64,000 nucleotides of DNA, from NCBI GenBank assembly GCA_003254905.1, contig QANU01054614.1, forward strand, positions 52,606-116,605, in the 5' to 3' direction. Under the pieces are notes generated by a model, which ran no database searches, had not been told where the DNA came from, and worked only from the letters and a program-made list of their open reading frames with translations. This document shows positions 12,605-23,546 of the stretch, piece after piece. The position numbers and the translations under genes are program-made. Positions within the stretch are counted from its first letter, which is position 1; every line of letters begins with the position of its first letter. Source of the stretch: Nissolia schottii. Its lineage: Eukaryota; Streptophyta; Magnoliopsida; Fabales; Fabaceae.

Positions 12605-12870
12605 ACCGCTGAGCGGCCCCAGGCGTCGCTGAGCAGAATGCATCAGAAAGCAAGTTTTTTAAACGTGGACTCCAGGGCGCTGAGCGGCCAGAGGATCCGC
12701 TGAGCGACCTGAAGGTCACTGAGGATGATGATAAGTATGGAAAGATATTTTTGAAAATCGGGCCCCAACCCGCTGAGCGATACAACTTTGATCGGTGAGC
12801 GACAAGGCGTTGATTGTTGAGCGAATTAAGCTCAGACCGCTGAGCGAACAAGAGTTGCCGCTGAGTGGCC
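12605..12870 (+). repeat. CGCTGAGCG motif array inside the LTR
   Basis: About nine or ten occurrences of CGCTGAGCG or one-to-two-base variants are spaced irregularly (roughly 20-50 bp) over 265 bp. The spacers are unrelated to each other. The array lies downstream of the presumed transcription start of the LTR. The corresponding part of the inverted copies (20150-20190 and 22490-22625) carries a different motif, ATTCGAATGA / TTCAATCGAATGA. Confidence 0.8.
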
Positions 12871-13299
12871 TGAGACTTAGTTATTTTTACGAAAACAAGG
12901 TTTATGAAGGTTGTCCTAGACACACCTTTCCGACACTTATTAAGCTGACTGAGATGCATGAAGTATGTTTATGATGATGTATGTAGAGCATCTCATGAGG
13001 TATGTTTATGATGATGTATGTGGAACATTGCATGTAGATTATTTATGAGTAGAAAGATTATAATGTCATGCATCATGAAGACAGGGTTGTCATGTAAGTG
13101 TAAGGATGACCTTAGAGAACTAGAGGTTAATCACCTAACATGTAAGGGTTATAATTGAACACTAGGGAATGGGTATGTAGTTATGTGATAGGATTCCTTT
13201 CTCTTGGCACGTCTAGGGACACGCCCCTCACCAGTCCCAAAAGGGTGGATTGGTCAACAATGCTACCTCACCAGTCCCAAAAGGGTGGACCGGTCAATG

Positions 13300-13372
13300 A
13301 GGTTAATGGCATGATGATGAGCTATGATGATGAGCTATGATGAGATATGATGATGAGATATGATGAGATATG
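13300..13372 (+). repeat. GATGATGAGCTAT / GATGAGATAT short tandem array
   Basis: Alternating GATGATGAGCTAT and GATGAGATAT units make a microsatellite-like tract inside the solo LTR, just after two copies of the phrase CACCAGTCCCAAAAGGGTGG (13219 and 13267). The equivalent position of other LTR copies is filled by other repeats. Confidence 0.7.
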
Positions 13373-14526
13373 AGTTCCCGCTTGGTTACGTCAAAAGGGT
13401 ACCGACCCCCACCTCCCTACTTGTAGGAAGGGTAGCCCACTTGATTGGCGATGATGGTCACAGACCCCATCGGTGGATAGCAACCACTCTGGTGTGAGCG
13501 CAGCCGGGTTGTCGTCAAGCTGGGAGCAAAAGTGGTTGTAGCTGTAGGCCACAGCTACATGGGCGCGGGACCAATGAACGAAGAAGGACACTAACCAGGG
13601 TGAGCCGGTATGCATAAGAGATCCCCATGTTCCCTAAGCATGAGTATATGATGAATGAGTTTATGATGCATAAGTATATGATAACATATGTAAGTATATG
13701 TAGTCGTCAAGAGAACGCTCGAGACGGCCTATGTATGTACGCGCAGTAAAGATAATGAGCACGAGAACGTAGCTAAGAAAGATTAGATCCCCCAGTCACA
13801 TAGTAAAGTAGATAAAGCCGTTCAGGACCTTAGGCCAGATAATAATCAGTAGGATGTTGGTATGCATGTAAACATAGAAATCGGCCTGGTTTATAAGAGA
13901 GTAAAGAAGTACCCCTACACTAAGGTTAACCACTAAGGACGACTGTTCTCACCCCCACTCGCTTATGCTTCTAGGAGCAGGCGAAGATTATGAGAGCCAC
14001 GAGGAGCCTTATGAGGAGCAGTGATGGCATGAGGACGGATTAGCAGAAGACCATTCTTTTTTATATGTATTTTGATATGTAGTTTAATGTATTTGACTTG
14101 TATATGTAACCTATTATGATACTCTGTTAGTTGTAAATTATGATGGACCAGATACTTGTTTATGTAATTATTTATGCCAGTAATAACTATCACTCTTAAG
14201 CTTAAGCTCTATCGTTTGTATTATATGCTTTGATTCACACGCGGCTCATACTTTGCAAATAAAGTAACAAGCAGAAAAGTTTTAAAATGGTCCATATTTT
14301 CCTTAACCTGGTATTTTTGAAAGATAATAAAGGACTATAAGTAATCCCACCAGACAAGCAACAACCTAGTGAGCATTGCGTACTACTCGAGGGTATGTAG
14401 TTAGCTAGGATGTTACAGTCAAGACACCTTGAAAAAGATGATGGATAAACAAAACACTTTATTTTGTTAGGAGACTAAGTAAGACAACAATATTTTGTTA
14501 TAAGACTAAATCAGGGCTTGACCCTA

Positions 14527-14914
14527 AAATATAACCCTTCCGTTTTATAACGTTAGTTCATTTCACCTTTTTGGGTTCATTGTGTATCTCAATACAATTA
14601 ATTACATTAAGTATATTAAATTAAGAAGGAATTAAAATAGATTAAAATTTCAAAAGAGAGGGGGATTATATTTTACAAGTTCGGAATTCTCACACATGGT
14701 TACATAGCAATTTCTCCTAGTCCTCACTCGCGAAGACCGAAGTGGCACACACACGTACCTCCTTTGCCACGACGGGTGATCTCTGGTTTGGATGATAGAC
14801 AGAAAGACAGCGCTGTGGCCGGTGGTCCGTTCCATAGAGCAGGAATTCACCTCATTCTCCCGACGCAGTTTTAGGGTTTTGAGCGAAAGGGACGACCTTT
14901 CCAATCTCCAATTC
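14527..14914 (+). other. Upstream region and probable 5' UTR of the SHH gene
   Basis: This 388 bp interval contains no transposon end and becomes less AT-rich toward the start codon, as expected for a promoter and 5' UTR. I see no well-placed TATA box that would decide the transcription start. A 129-codon minus-strand frame overlaps it but has no recognisable domain. Confidence 0.4.
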
Positions 14915-17845
14915 ATGGCCCGCTTACGCCCACGAACCAGACCGGTCTTCTCCGGTTTCACGAATGCCGAGGTATTACGCTTCTCATCCTTCTCTTGCAA
15001 TCGTCTGCGACGCTTTGACTCTCTCTTTCCACTCTCCACGATCGTGGATTTTTGTTCGTGTAACCGTTGCCCAATGTCCTTATGATATTGTGCTTAGAAA
15101 CCGGATGGTGCCACCCGTATATCGTGTTCTTTTTTCAATTATGGCTGTTTATTGTGTAAAAGTAATGTTGCAAACTCATTTCATGCGCTTGTAACAACCC
15201 TTGGATCGTGGGAAGTGAGTTTTTTTTTTTATCATGCTTTGATGTTGATATGCTTACTTCAAATTTTGTAATTTGTTTTCTTTGTAAGGCTCAGTTGTCG
15301 TTGTTGTTGTTGTTGTTGTCGTCGTCGTCGTATAAGGGGGACTAAAAGAGATTTTGTTACCTGCAAGCTGCAAGTGCCATTGGCAACTGTATTATGAATA
15401 TGCGTTAGCATTTTGGTATAACCGTGTGATTGTGTTTTCCCTCTATGCATTCTTGTCTCTAGTGATTTGCACCATTGTGATGTGGTGGCCTTCTTGGCCT
15501 GATTCTGCTGTCTGGAGATTATTCGTTACTCTTTTCTTCTTGTCCATTTGGGTGTGTAACCACCTATCTCCTACCCTGGCAAACAGATTGAGAAAATGGA
15601 GAAACTTCTAAGGGAATCGGGAAAGCTATCACTGGGCAGGGAATTCTGCCAAATGATTGCTGCAGGTTTTAAGTGAGTTTCAGCCTGCATTTCCGGGCTT
15701 CAGTTTGTTATTTGTTTCTGTTATTGTCGTTGCTGATTTGTCGTGGCATCTTACTTCTCTGCAGCCGGTCCGCTGGTCGTGCTGGGAAACCTGTAGTAAA
15801 ATGGACCGAGGTTAACTCATTTTTTTAAGTTTTTTATCTAGCATCAAGGGGCTGATTTTCTGGGTGGATTTTAGTTTGATGCTCTTATTTTTTTTTTTTT
15901 AATATTTTAATTATTCCTTTATTTTGGATGGGAAGTTTAGATTCAAAGTTGGTTTCAGACTAAGCTTAAAGACTCGCCAGATGTGCCTAAAGACCTTGAA
16001 TTTAAGGAAGGTGAGTGATCTTGCAAGTCTTGTGGTTCTTAGGATAGCTGTTACTTATGTTTATATGCTTCATCCATAATGTAGAACTTAATATTTATGC
16101 ATTCATCAGATTTATCAACTCTTCTCTTTGTTCTAGGTTCTTGGGTGTTTATCTACCCATAATCACTGCATACAATTTCTTTTATATTTGGTACTATTCA
16201 TTTTTGTTAATTTTGAATATTTTAATACTAGACACATTAGAATATTGTAATGGTTGACTTAACAAACACATATTCTGTTATTTTTGTGATTTACCCAAAT
16301 ATTGCTATACAAGCGTGCACAAAAAGTCAGATGGAAAAAGGTGCTTCAGTTAATGAGTTTCATTTGATTTAAAATAAACATTTCATTGAAGCTTAAATTT
16401 TCAAGCAGTGAAATGGCCAACAAGATTTATCTATTCTAATACTGTTGCAGTGTCTACCATTGCTGCTCTAGTGTATGTTAAGTAGCCAATTTTACTTTTG
16501 ATGTGTAAGCGATGCTACATTTATTTGCTGTAAACTGTTAAGCATGAAATATGATGAGATGATTTATGTGAAGATTGTGTATGCTATTGGGAGCATGTTC
16601 CCTAGATGCAATTATTGATACTGAAGGACAAGGTGGATAAGTGACTTGGCAACAACTAAGTAAATATGAAGAACAACATAGTTTTCCTAGGTTCCTTTTC
16701 TTTCTTTTGTTTTCCTTTTACCTTTTTTGTTCTTTTAGCTGACTCGCTTCTGATTATACTTCATAGATATTTTGAGTCAGCTCATAATCAATGGTATTAC
16801 AAGTTTATCCTATGCAGATTGTAACTGAATTTTGCTCTATAGGAAAAAATACCCAGAACTCATCAGAGTTGGAGTTTGAAGCAAGATCTTCTACTGATGG
16901 GGCATGGTGAGCAAATATCCACTATTGCAGTTAGCTTGTATTCTTTGATGAAATTATGAATGGAATGCTGGTACCGTGGATATGAAGTATTGAAAATTTG
17001 GTCTCACTGCAATTTTCATCTATACTATTCTGAAGCATTAAAAAAGAAGAGCACCTTTCCAATTGTATGACCTTGCATGCAGATAGGTCCTTAAATTGCT
17101 GATAGCTTCATTATAGAACACATATTGCATCCCCTTGGCATATATATGAGGCAATTTTCTTCTTGAAACTGGTTATATTCTTCACAAGTTCCATTTTTTT
17201 AAAGTCTAAGGTTCTTCTGGACAGGTATGATGTTGAGAAGTTTCTAGCTCACCGATTTCTTAGCACAGGCGAAGCTGTAAGTTAAAATATTGATGTCGGG
17301 TTGATCATTTCGTTTGAAGGGTGATAGTTTTTTGTCATCTAATGCCATTTGGTACTTTTTTAAAGGAAGTCCGCATTAGATTTTTTGGATTTGGTGCTGA
17401 GGAAGATGAGTGGGTCAATGTTAAAAATGCAGTCCGAGAACGTTCAGTTCCTTTTGAAAACACAGATTGTTCTAATCTGAAAGTTGGAGACCAAGTCCTG
17501 TGCTTCCAGGTGATTTGGGCGGTAGTACGTTCTCCGTAGTGTTGTTATCTAACTTCATTGAATTTCACTTTACAATCTCAAATCAATTTCAGGAAAGGAG
17601 AGATCAAGCAATTCACTATGATGCTCACATTGTGGAGATCCAGAGGAGAATGCATGATATAAGAGGCTGCAGGTGTCTCTTCTTAATTCGGTATGATCAT
17701 GATAATAGTGAGGTATGTGTTAGTTTTGCATTTGCTTGCATTAACCACTTCATAGTTCATATCCATTGAAAGTTTTAACTTCTATATTTTTCATTTCCAG
17801 GAAAGAGTTCGCTTGAGGAGAATGTGTCGCAGACCAAGATCCTAA
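14915..17845 (+). CDS. SHH: SAWADEE HOMEODOMAIN HOMOLOG (SHH1/DTF1-SHH2 family)
   Basis: Nine exons join into 227 codons: 14915-14971, 15587-15672, 15765-15810, 15941-16010, 16843-16906, 17225-17276, 17366-17509, 17593-17712, 17801-17845, all GT-AG. Residues about 10-75 form a divergent homeodomain (PVFSGFT, EKMEKLLRESG, then VKWTE and SWFQTKLKD). Residues about 96-225 form the SAWADEE domain (GAWYDV, FGFGAEEDEWVNV, HDIRGCRC). The HDIRGCRC cluster holds the Cys/His expected to bind zinc. Family knowledge: SHH1 reads methylated H3K9 (unmethylated K4) through this tandem-Tudor-like fold and recruits RNA polymerase IV for siRNA-directed DNA methylation. No disruptions. Slightly shorter than Arabidopsis SHH1 (about 258 aa); SHH1 versus SHH2 cannot be settled here. 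Introns lack recognisable transposons. Confidence 0.93.
15292..15332 (+). repeat. (GTT)n(GTC)n microsatellite in SHH intron 1
   Basis: A GTT tract runs directly into a GTC tract within the first intron of the SHH gene. It is a likely length-polymorphic marker with no evident coding role. Confidence 0.8.
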
Positions 17846-19228
17846 GGCCTTGGTGTATTTGGTATCAATTGATTATTTTGGTATTAGTCCAGCTGAGGAG
17901 GTAGCTTTCAAACTAGTAGCAACGACCTGGATACACAACAGGAGGCATCTTAATTATCCATGCTTGGTCCTTTGAATGTAATAGCTGGAACATGTTTATT
18001 CACTGTAATTTTGATGGGGGCGTGAATGTGCTGATTGAAATTTGAAAGTGGAACTTTGAAAACACTTTCTTTTTTGATAGGTCTTAGATATTTTATGCCT
18101 TTCTGATATTATTTGTTGAAAAAAGGTTAACAAAGTTCAATGGGGTTGGCTCACTTGGTCAAATCTTCAATTCATGTTTCACTATAGGCGAAGTGAAGTG
18201 TATAATGATCCCTTCAAGTAAGGGAGCATGAATTTCAATACATGACCTGAACGGTTAAGCCCAATACGGTGACACTTAGAATTCAGATAGGAAATCCATT
18301 GGCAACCTTTGGTTCTCATCCACCATATCATGTGTTCAGAAAATAATGGCCAGGAATAATGCGGCGACATAGACATTGTCTCAGCACCCTCAAGAGAAGG
18401 GGGTCACACACACAAGGGCTACCTCTTCTAGTGCGTCACTACCTAAAATCTGGTCATGGTTGCACATAGGACCATAGGTCCTACCGAAGCTTGTTGACTA
18501 AATAAACGTTAATTTATTTAATTTTTTTAGAAAATTTAATTATAAAATTTTAATCTAAATACTACTACATTAAATACTAACTGATGTTAATTGTTTATAA
18601 TTGTCATAAAACATAACTGATTAAATAACTGTAATTAACTAGAGTAGAAGGTCTTGTCTTTAACTGTCTGAAGTGACTTTTAAACTAAAATAAACTAAAT
18701 AAAAATCTAACTACTCCACCGCAAAGTGGAGCTCACCATTAACTCGGAGGTTGAATTAGAAGATAAACTCCATGGTCCTCAACTTGAACTAAAATCAATA
18801 GATAAGGAGTGAGTTTATTACTCAATGAATGGTGAGTTTATTACTCAATGAATGGATACCGCAGTACCACTCCACATAGCATATATTGTATTATAGATAA
18901 GCATATAGCAATAATAATAATAGTAAAGTAATACTTGAGTAACATGTAACTAAATACACAGAGTATAGAGAGAACATGCACTACTGGAAGCACAATGGCA
19001 CAATTGGGTCTGTCCACCTCCATATGAGGGGTCAAGGTGAGACTGATTTACTATCCTTGGTCAAGGAAGTTTCATGGATACGCTAAACCCATATTGCATA
19101 ATTGAATGATTAGGTACGCTAAACCCATGTGAATAATCTAAACTTGTGGGGTATGTTAAACCAATAGGTGCAGGAATGATTGGGTACGCTAAACCTGTAA
19201 GCTGAAATGGACTAATGGGTAAGCTAAA
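17846..19228. other. SHH 3' UTR and downstream intergenic sequence
   Basis: About the first 200 bp is probably 3' UTR. Beyond that I see no gene. Positions 18804-18853 contain a direct duplication of a roughly 25 bp phrase (GAGTTTATTACTCAATGAAT). Positions 19077-19228 contain five degenerate copies of TGGGTACGCTAAACC, ending where the next LTR begins; they may be remnant of another LTR. Confidence 0.5.
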
Positions 19229-20235
19229 TGTAACATCCCAAATTTTTCGCCTTATGAAGATTTCACGTAATTCCTAATTTTGTTTAATTAAAAGTGTATT
19301 AGAGACAATTATTTGGACTAGGAAAATTATTCATAAGGTCTATTTCTTTCAAACGCCAGTCAAAATAATTGTTTCGTGATCTCGGGGGATGCCACAAGGT
19401 CAACGTCGATTTTCGACAAAATCTGGAAGCCCGTCAGGTCCCAAAGGTATCTGTGAAACATACTCTCAGGGAGAAAAGTTCACAAATACCTTAACCTGAC
19501 ATACCATTATGACCGGAAAAATTAGTAGATCGCGAATCTGTCCAAAATATTTTTAGGACATCAGTGTGCGAGGGATTTTGGACAAAACGCGATCAAGCAG
19601 GATCAAACTGACCCAGGAACCATAGGAATTCACCTTCAGTAAAAGATATTTATATATATAATAATATAATAATAATAATAAACAAAATAAAAGAAAAATG
19701 GAAAAGGAAAAAGAAAATAGAAAATAGCATGGCTATAAATAGCCACTCCTTCAGAAGGAAAATATGTACGTTTCTCTTTCAGCTTTTACAAATTCCAGTC
19801 CCGTTCGTGCACATCGCGGAAGCGCTGCCGGACTCCAGAAAAATTCTAGGAGCACACCATTGTGAAGAGCATCTTCACTACATCAACTCTACCGATTCGG
19901 AATTTGCATTAGACGTGGGTAATCCTAAGCCCACTGTCTATGTGGTTTTATTTGTGATTGTATGTGTTTTATATATATTTGACTGTGAAAGTGTTAAGTA
20001 GAAATTAGGAAGGTTATGTGGTAAAAACGGTTCTTCGTAGTTTTGACAAGGAAAACGTGTAACTGTACTGATTGGAACCCTAGGAACAGTGGTTTTATAC
20101 GTCTCTGGGAGAAAAGTGAGAACTGAAATCTCGGAGGAAATTTTTGAGGATTTCATTCTATTGAATCCTAATTCAATCGAATGAAAGAAAATTTTAGGAT
20201 TTCAATATGCTGGATCTAGAAGAAGAGGGTCTGTT
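19229..20235 (+). mobile_element. LTR fragment (plus orientation) of the TGTAACATCC family
   Basis: It starts with TGTAACATCC at 19229. It contains a GGCTATAAATAG TATA-type box near 19730 and a segment ending in CCCACTGTCTATGTGG near 19930. It is an inverted relative of 22560-23546: about 280 bp (19921-20195) is clearly the reverse complement of 22570-22850. It stops before the 3' half of the LTR. Confidence 0.7.
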
Positions 20236-20516
20236 TTGGGAATTAGGTTTTAACATTTGGGGTTTTTTTTCTTGTTCGAACTGGGTTGGGTCAGACCAGT
20301 TCGGTTTGGACCCAAGGAAAAATGGGTTCCGCTACGTGGCAGGTCCACGTGTGACTCCACGTCAGCGACGTTAACTGACACGTCATCACCGTCCATCACC
20401 AACCGTCCACAGGGACCAAAATCAAATTTCCACATTTTCCAAGGACTATAATTTGTAATGAGGGACTAAAACCAAACTTTTCATGTTATAGGGACTAAAA
20501 ACTTAATTAACCCTTA
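20236..20516. repeat. Repeat with 'agggactaaaaac' tail
   Basis: The end of this block consists of iterated GGGACTAAAA phrases finishing in AACTTAATTAACCCT. The same arrangement recurs at 47640-47925. It also contains a GC-rich middle (ACGTGGCAGG, CCACGTCAGCG). It is a familiar kind of plant interspersed repeat, but I cannot place it in a superfamily. Confidence 0.5.
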
Positions 20517-22017
20517 CTTTATTAGCATTAGGTCATAGTTAAATATTTACAAATATACATTCAGTAGTAGCTAATTATACACATACAGATTATCATCATG
20601 CATGCCTATACATGCCCGCGGACAGGAGCTACCTGCTGCGCGACTTAGCTAAACCTACTCCTAATACATGGATGAGTACTACTCATTGCTTGTACTGTAC
20701 AACATCTACTAAAGCTACAAGCGTGGGGGTCATCAACCTCGTACTCGCCTCTGCCCTCTGCCTATGCGTCTGTATCCTCCTCCACAGGATCCTCCTCCTT
20801 AGGCTCACCATCACTGGACAAGGCGGTTACCGTGGTGAAGTCGCGGTGAGCGTATCGGCGCGGAACGGCTGGAGTTACTCTCTTCCTCGCTGTGGTCTGA
20901 CGGCCACGGGGATGGGATGGCGGAGTGGACGATGCTGGATCGGCCTCGGGCTCAAGCCCTGGCTCTGGCTTTGACTTTGACGGAGGGGTCTCTTCATCGC
21001 CGTCCAGCCAGATGGGGTCGTAACGGCTCCCTCCGGGGCACTCATCCACCCAAATGGGACGTCTCGGTGAGGATCCTGGTCCCCTGGGTAAACGTCGAGG
21101 TGGCATGGGTGGCGGCTGTGACTCCGCGGGTACGTTCGTTGGGGCGAAAGTGCAGGTCTCAGTGAGAGTGTCCGCCCGAAAGTTCCGCTGTCGAGTACGG
21201 GGTGAACAACCAAACATTTCTCGGAGGCGGTGACGTCATCTAGCCAATCTGGAGTCATACACGAGTGGGAGTAAGAACGGATTTGTTCTTAGTGGAAACC
21301 CTATATGGTCTCTATTGTTCATTTCTCGAGCAGAGTACAGGCCACTCAAAAAACCTCTAAGTGTCATGCATACTAGCCCCCTACTGATTATTGTCTTTGG
21401 CCTATGTCCTGAGCAGCTTTATCTAAGTTATTAGATGATTGGGTATCTAATCTTGATATTACCTAGGCTTCGTGCTGTTTTCTTTAGCTCGCTTGAGTAT
21501 GGCAATACGAAATCGCCTGCTCGTATTACTTCTAACTAACATACTAGTCGTCGTGGGGCGTCCCCTTGACGATACATATTGCATAGTGTCATGCATAATT
21601 ATAAACTTAGTTACACACGTAAGCACAAACATACAATCCTTCATTCATATGCATGTTTATCCCATGCATGGCGGGGATCTGGAATTCTCTTACACGCCCT
21701 ATGGCTGCGTCGTTCTTAGTCCTTTCACCTTTGTAACCATGACCTCAGCTACAAACTCTTTGCTTTTCCCTATCGTGTCGACCCGGCAACGCTCTTGACA
21801 GGTGTGGTAGCTAGCCACGTAAAGCTCATAGGAGGAAGACGTTGAACGCGATAGGTACAACCACCCCTTTACAGGAATGGCGAGGGATCGGACCTTGGAC
21901 TCGATCAAGTGTGGGCACGTGGGTCGGCCCTTGGACTCGACCTGGTCAGCCCTTGGACTTGACCGCGCTTTTCTTTTTTCTTTCCTTAACTGGGGCCCTT
22001 CTTTCCTTTCTGTCTTC

Positions 22018-22130
22018 AGGCCTTGGCCTGTTTTCATCATAATAAGGCCTTGGCCTTCTTAATCCTCAGGCCTTGTCCTGGCTTCTCAATCTCGGGCATT
22101 GGCCCGGTACTATTGCTATCAGGCCTCTGC
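22018..22130. repeat. AGGCCTTGGCCT motif array in the minus-strand LTR
   Basis: About five variants of the near-palindrome AGGCCTTGGCCT occur within 110 bp. A preceding stretch (21890-21960) repeats CCTTGGACTCGA three times. Neither motif occurs in the equivalent part of the other LTR copies. Confidence 0.7.
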
Positions 22131-22489
22131 CTGCGTTGGTCTTAACCAATCCAGCTTGCCGAATTGGTGAGGGACGTGTCTGTAAGACGTGCCAAGAGAA
22201 ACAAGGAAACATCCTAGTTATATAACTATACCGTTTGACTAAGGTCTTCCGGACCAACTGGGGTCGAAACCTTCCTAACTCGTCTTCATTCCCTAGGATT
22301 CAATTATGATCTTTTTAGACTTTACCTGACGACTTCTAGTTGTCTACGGTCGTCCTAAGTCGTACGACGGCCGGTTCCTCATGATGCATGCTTTTATATA
22401 CCATACACGTCTATCCGTACCCATTGGATCCTCTAGAACAGCTAAGATTCCAAGAGGATCCAGCTAAGATTCCAAGTTCTTTAGGACTC

Positions 22490-22625
22490 ATTCGAATGAC
22501 TTAGGGTTGCATTCGAATGAAATCCTGCGAGTTCTTTCATTCGATTGAAAAGGGGATTCAATCGATTGAAAACCTCCAGAATTCGTTCATTCGAATGAAT
22601 TGGGGATTCAATCGAATGAAATCCT
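22490..22625. repeat. ATTCGAATGAA palindrome array in the minus-strand LTR
   Basis: About six copies of ATTCGAATGA or CAATCGAATGA/CAATCGATTGA variants lie within 135 bp. Shorter traces of the same motif occur in the inverted copy at 20150-20190. Each core is palindromic. Confidence 0.75.
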
Positions 22626-23078
22626 CAAAAATTCCCTCCGAGACTTCAATTCTCACTTTTTTCCCAGAGACTTATAAAATCACTGTTCCTAGAGTTCCAA
22701 TTAGTACAGTTACACGTTTTCCTTGTCAAAACCACGAAAAACCGTCTTTACCACATAACCTTCATAATTTCTACTTAACATTTTCACAATCAAATATATA
22801 TAAAAACACATAGATAATCACAAACAAAACCACATAGACAGTGGGCTTAGGGTTACCCACATCTAATGGAGATTCAGATTCGGTAGTTTTGTTGCCAGCA
22901 ATTTCCTGGTTGCTGGGTCGTACTATGGGAATTTTTCGGGAATTCAACGAAGCAACCGCAATGTACGTGACCGGAACTGGTTTTTGTGAAAATGACTGAA
23001 AGTAACATGAAAGTTACTGAGGGTGGTGGCTTATTTATAGCCCCACTCCCTCTTCTTTTTCTTTTCTTTTTAATTCAA

Positions 23079-23081
<3 letters not shown>

Positions 23082-23124
<43 letters not shown>
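23082..23124 (+). repeat. (TTA)n microsatellite
   Basis: About fourteen uninterrupted TTA/TAT trinucleotides lie inside the minus-strand LTR, next to its TATA region. Confidence 0.85.
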
Positions 23125-23125
<1 letters not shown>

Positions 23126-23546
23126 TTCATTTTCTAAGGGCCTTCTGCTGAAGGTAATTCATTGCCCCTCCTAGCCAGTTCTGGTGTATGATCGCGTTTT
23201 GCCCAAAATCTTGTGTACCTGGTCGTCCTAAAAATATTCCGGACGCACCGTTGCAATCCACTAATTTTTCTTGTCGATTCTAGGAGTTCAATTATAGTAT
23301 TTTCGACCTTCCTATCTTGTCAAGAAATTCCACGAGCATTTCCGGTATCCGGAAAAATTCTCGTTTGAACCGAAACTCGATCGAAGGCTCCGGCGAAAAT
23401 CTGGGACGTAGCGAAACCTAACCCTAACTGCCAACCCTAGGAGTTAGGGGTAAAATTCCACTTTCTCGCTCTCTCGACTGGTCTTTAATTACTATTAATC
23501 GTCTATTTTAAGAGTTTTCCGTACGAGAGAAAATTGGGATGTTACA

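Larger units (their letters stand above)
11373..14416 (+). mobile_element. Solo LTR (about 3.04 kb) of an uncertain long-LTR retroelement family
   Basis: It begins TGTAACATCC and ends GGATGTTACA, a 10 bp perfect inverted end with the TG...CA boundary of LTRs. A TATA-like box lies near 12160 (CTATAAATAG). No gag, protease, reverse transcriptase or integrase is present, so it is a lone LTR. Pieces of the same family occur at 19229-20235, 20590-23546 (-), 26358-28373 (-), 42650-43310 and 46035-47361. Flanks AGAGA and GTCAA do not form a 5 bp duplication. It resembles chromovirus LTRs in length and ends, but with no polyprotein the lineage cannot be fixed. Confidence 0.75.
11182..14526. mobile_element. 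MITE-like element split by an LTR insertion
   Basis: The left end at 11182 (TAGGGTGAAGTCCCAATTTA) is mirrored by the right end, which reads TAGGGTCAAGCCCTGATTTA on the minus strand from 14526. The two arms are separated by the 3 kb LTR at 11373-14416. Removing that insertion leaves an element of about 300 bp with no ORF. No target duplication was identified. Confidence 0.55.
20590..23546 (-). mobile_element. LTR (minus orientation) of the TGTAACATCC family
   Basis: Read on the minus strand it begins TGTAACATCC at 23546. Its proximal third matches the inverted copy at 19229-20195. Its distal part matches the solo LTR: 21367-21480 is the reverse complement of sequence near 13770-13860, and CCAATCCAGCTTGCC near 22145 matches a conserved block. 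The low-coordinate end (20590-21260) is a GC-rich segment not present at that place in the other copies. It contains motif arrays at 22018-22130 and 22490-22625. Confidence 0.65.

Noticed and set aside
12605..12870. CRISPR-like regularly spaced repeats (CGCTGAGCG)
   Set aside because: Repeats are only about 9 bp, spacing is irregular, and the host is a plant nuclear genome; this is a motif array inside an LTR.
12450..12959. 169-codon minus-strand frame
   Set aside because: It overlaps the CGCTGAGCG motif array in the solo LTR; openness follows from that array and no protein domain is visible.
14417..15040. 129-codon minus-strand frame opposite SHH exon 1
   Set aside because: It is antisense to SHH exon 1 and intron 1 with no recognisable protein; a shadow frame.
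20762..21217. 151-codon minus-strand frame as a host gene
   Set aside because: It lies within an LTR copy, is compositionally biased, has an equally long overlapping frame, and shows no recognisable domain.
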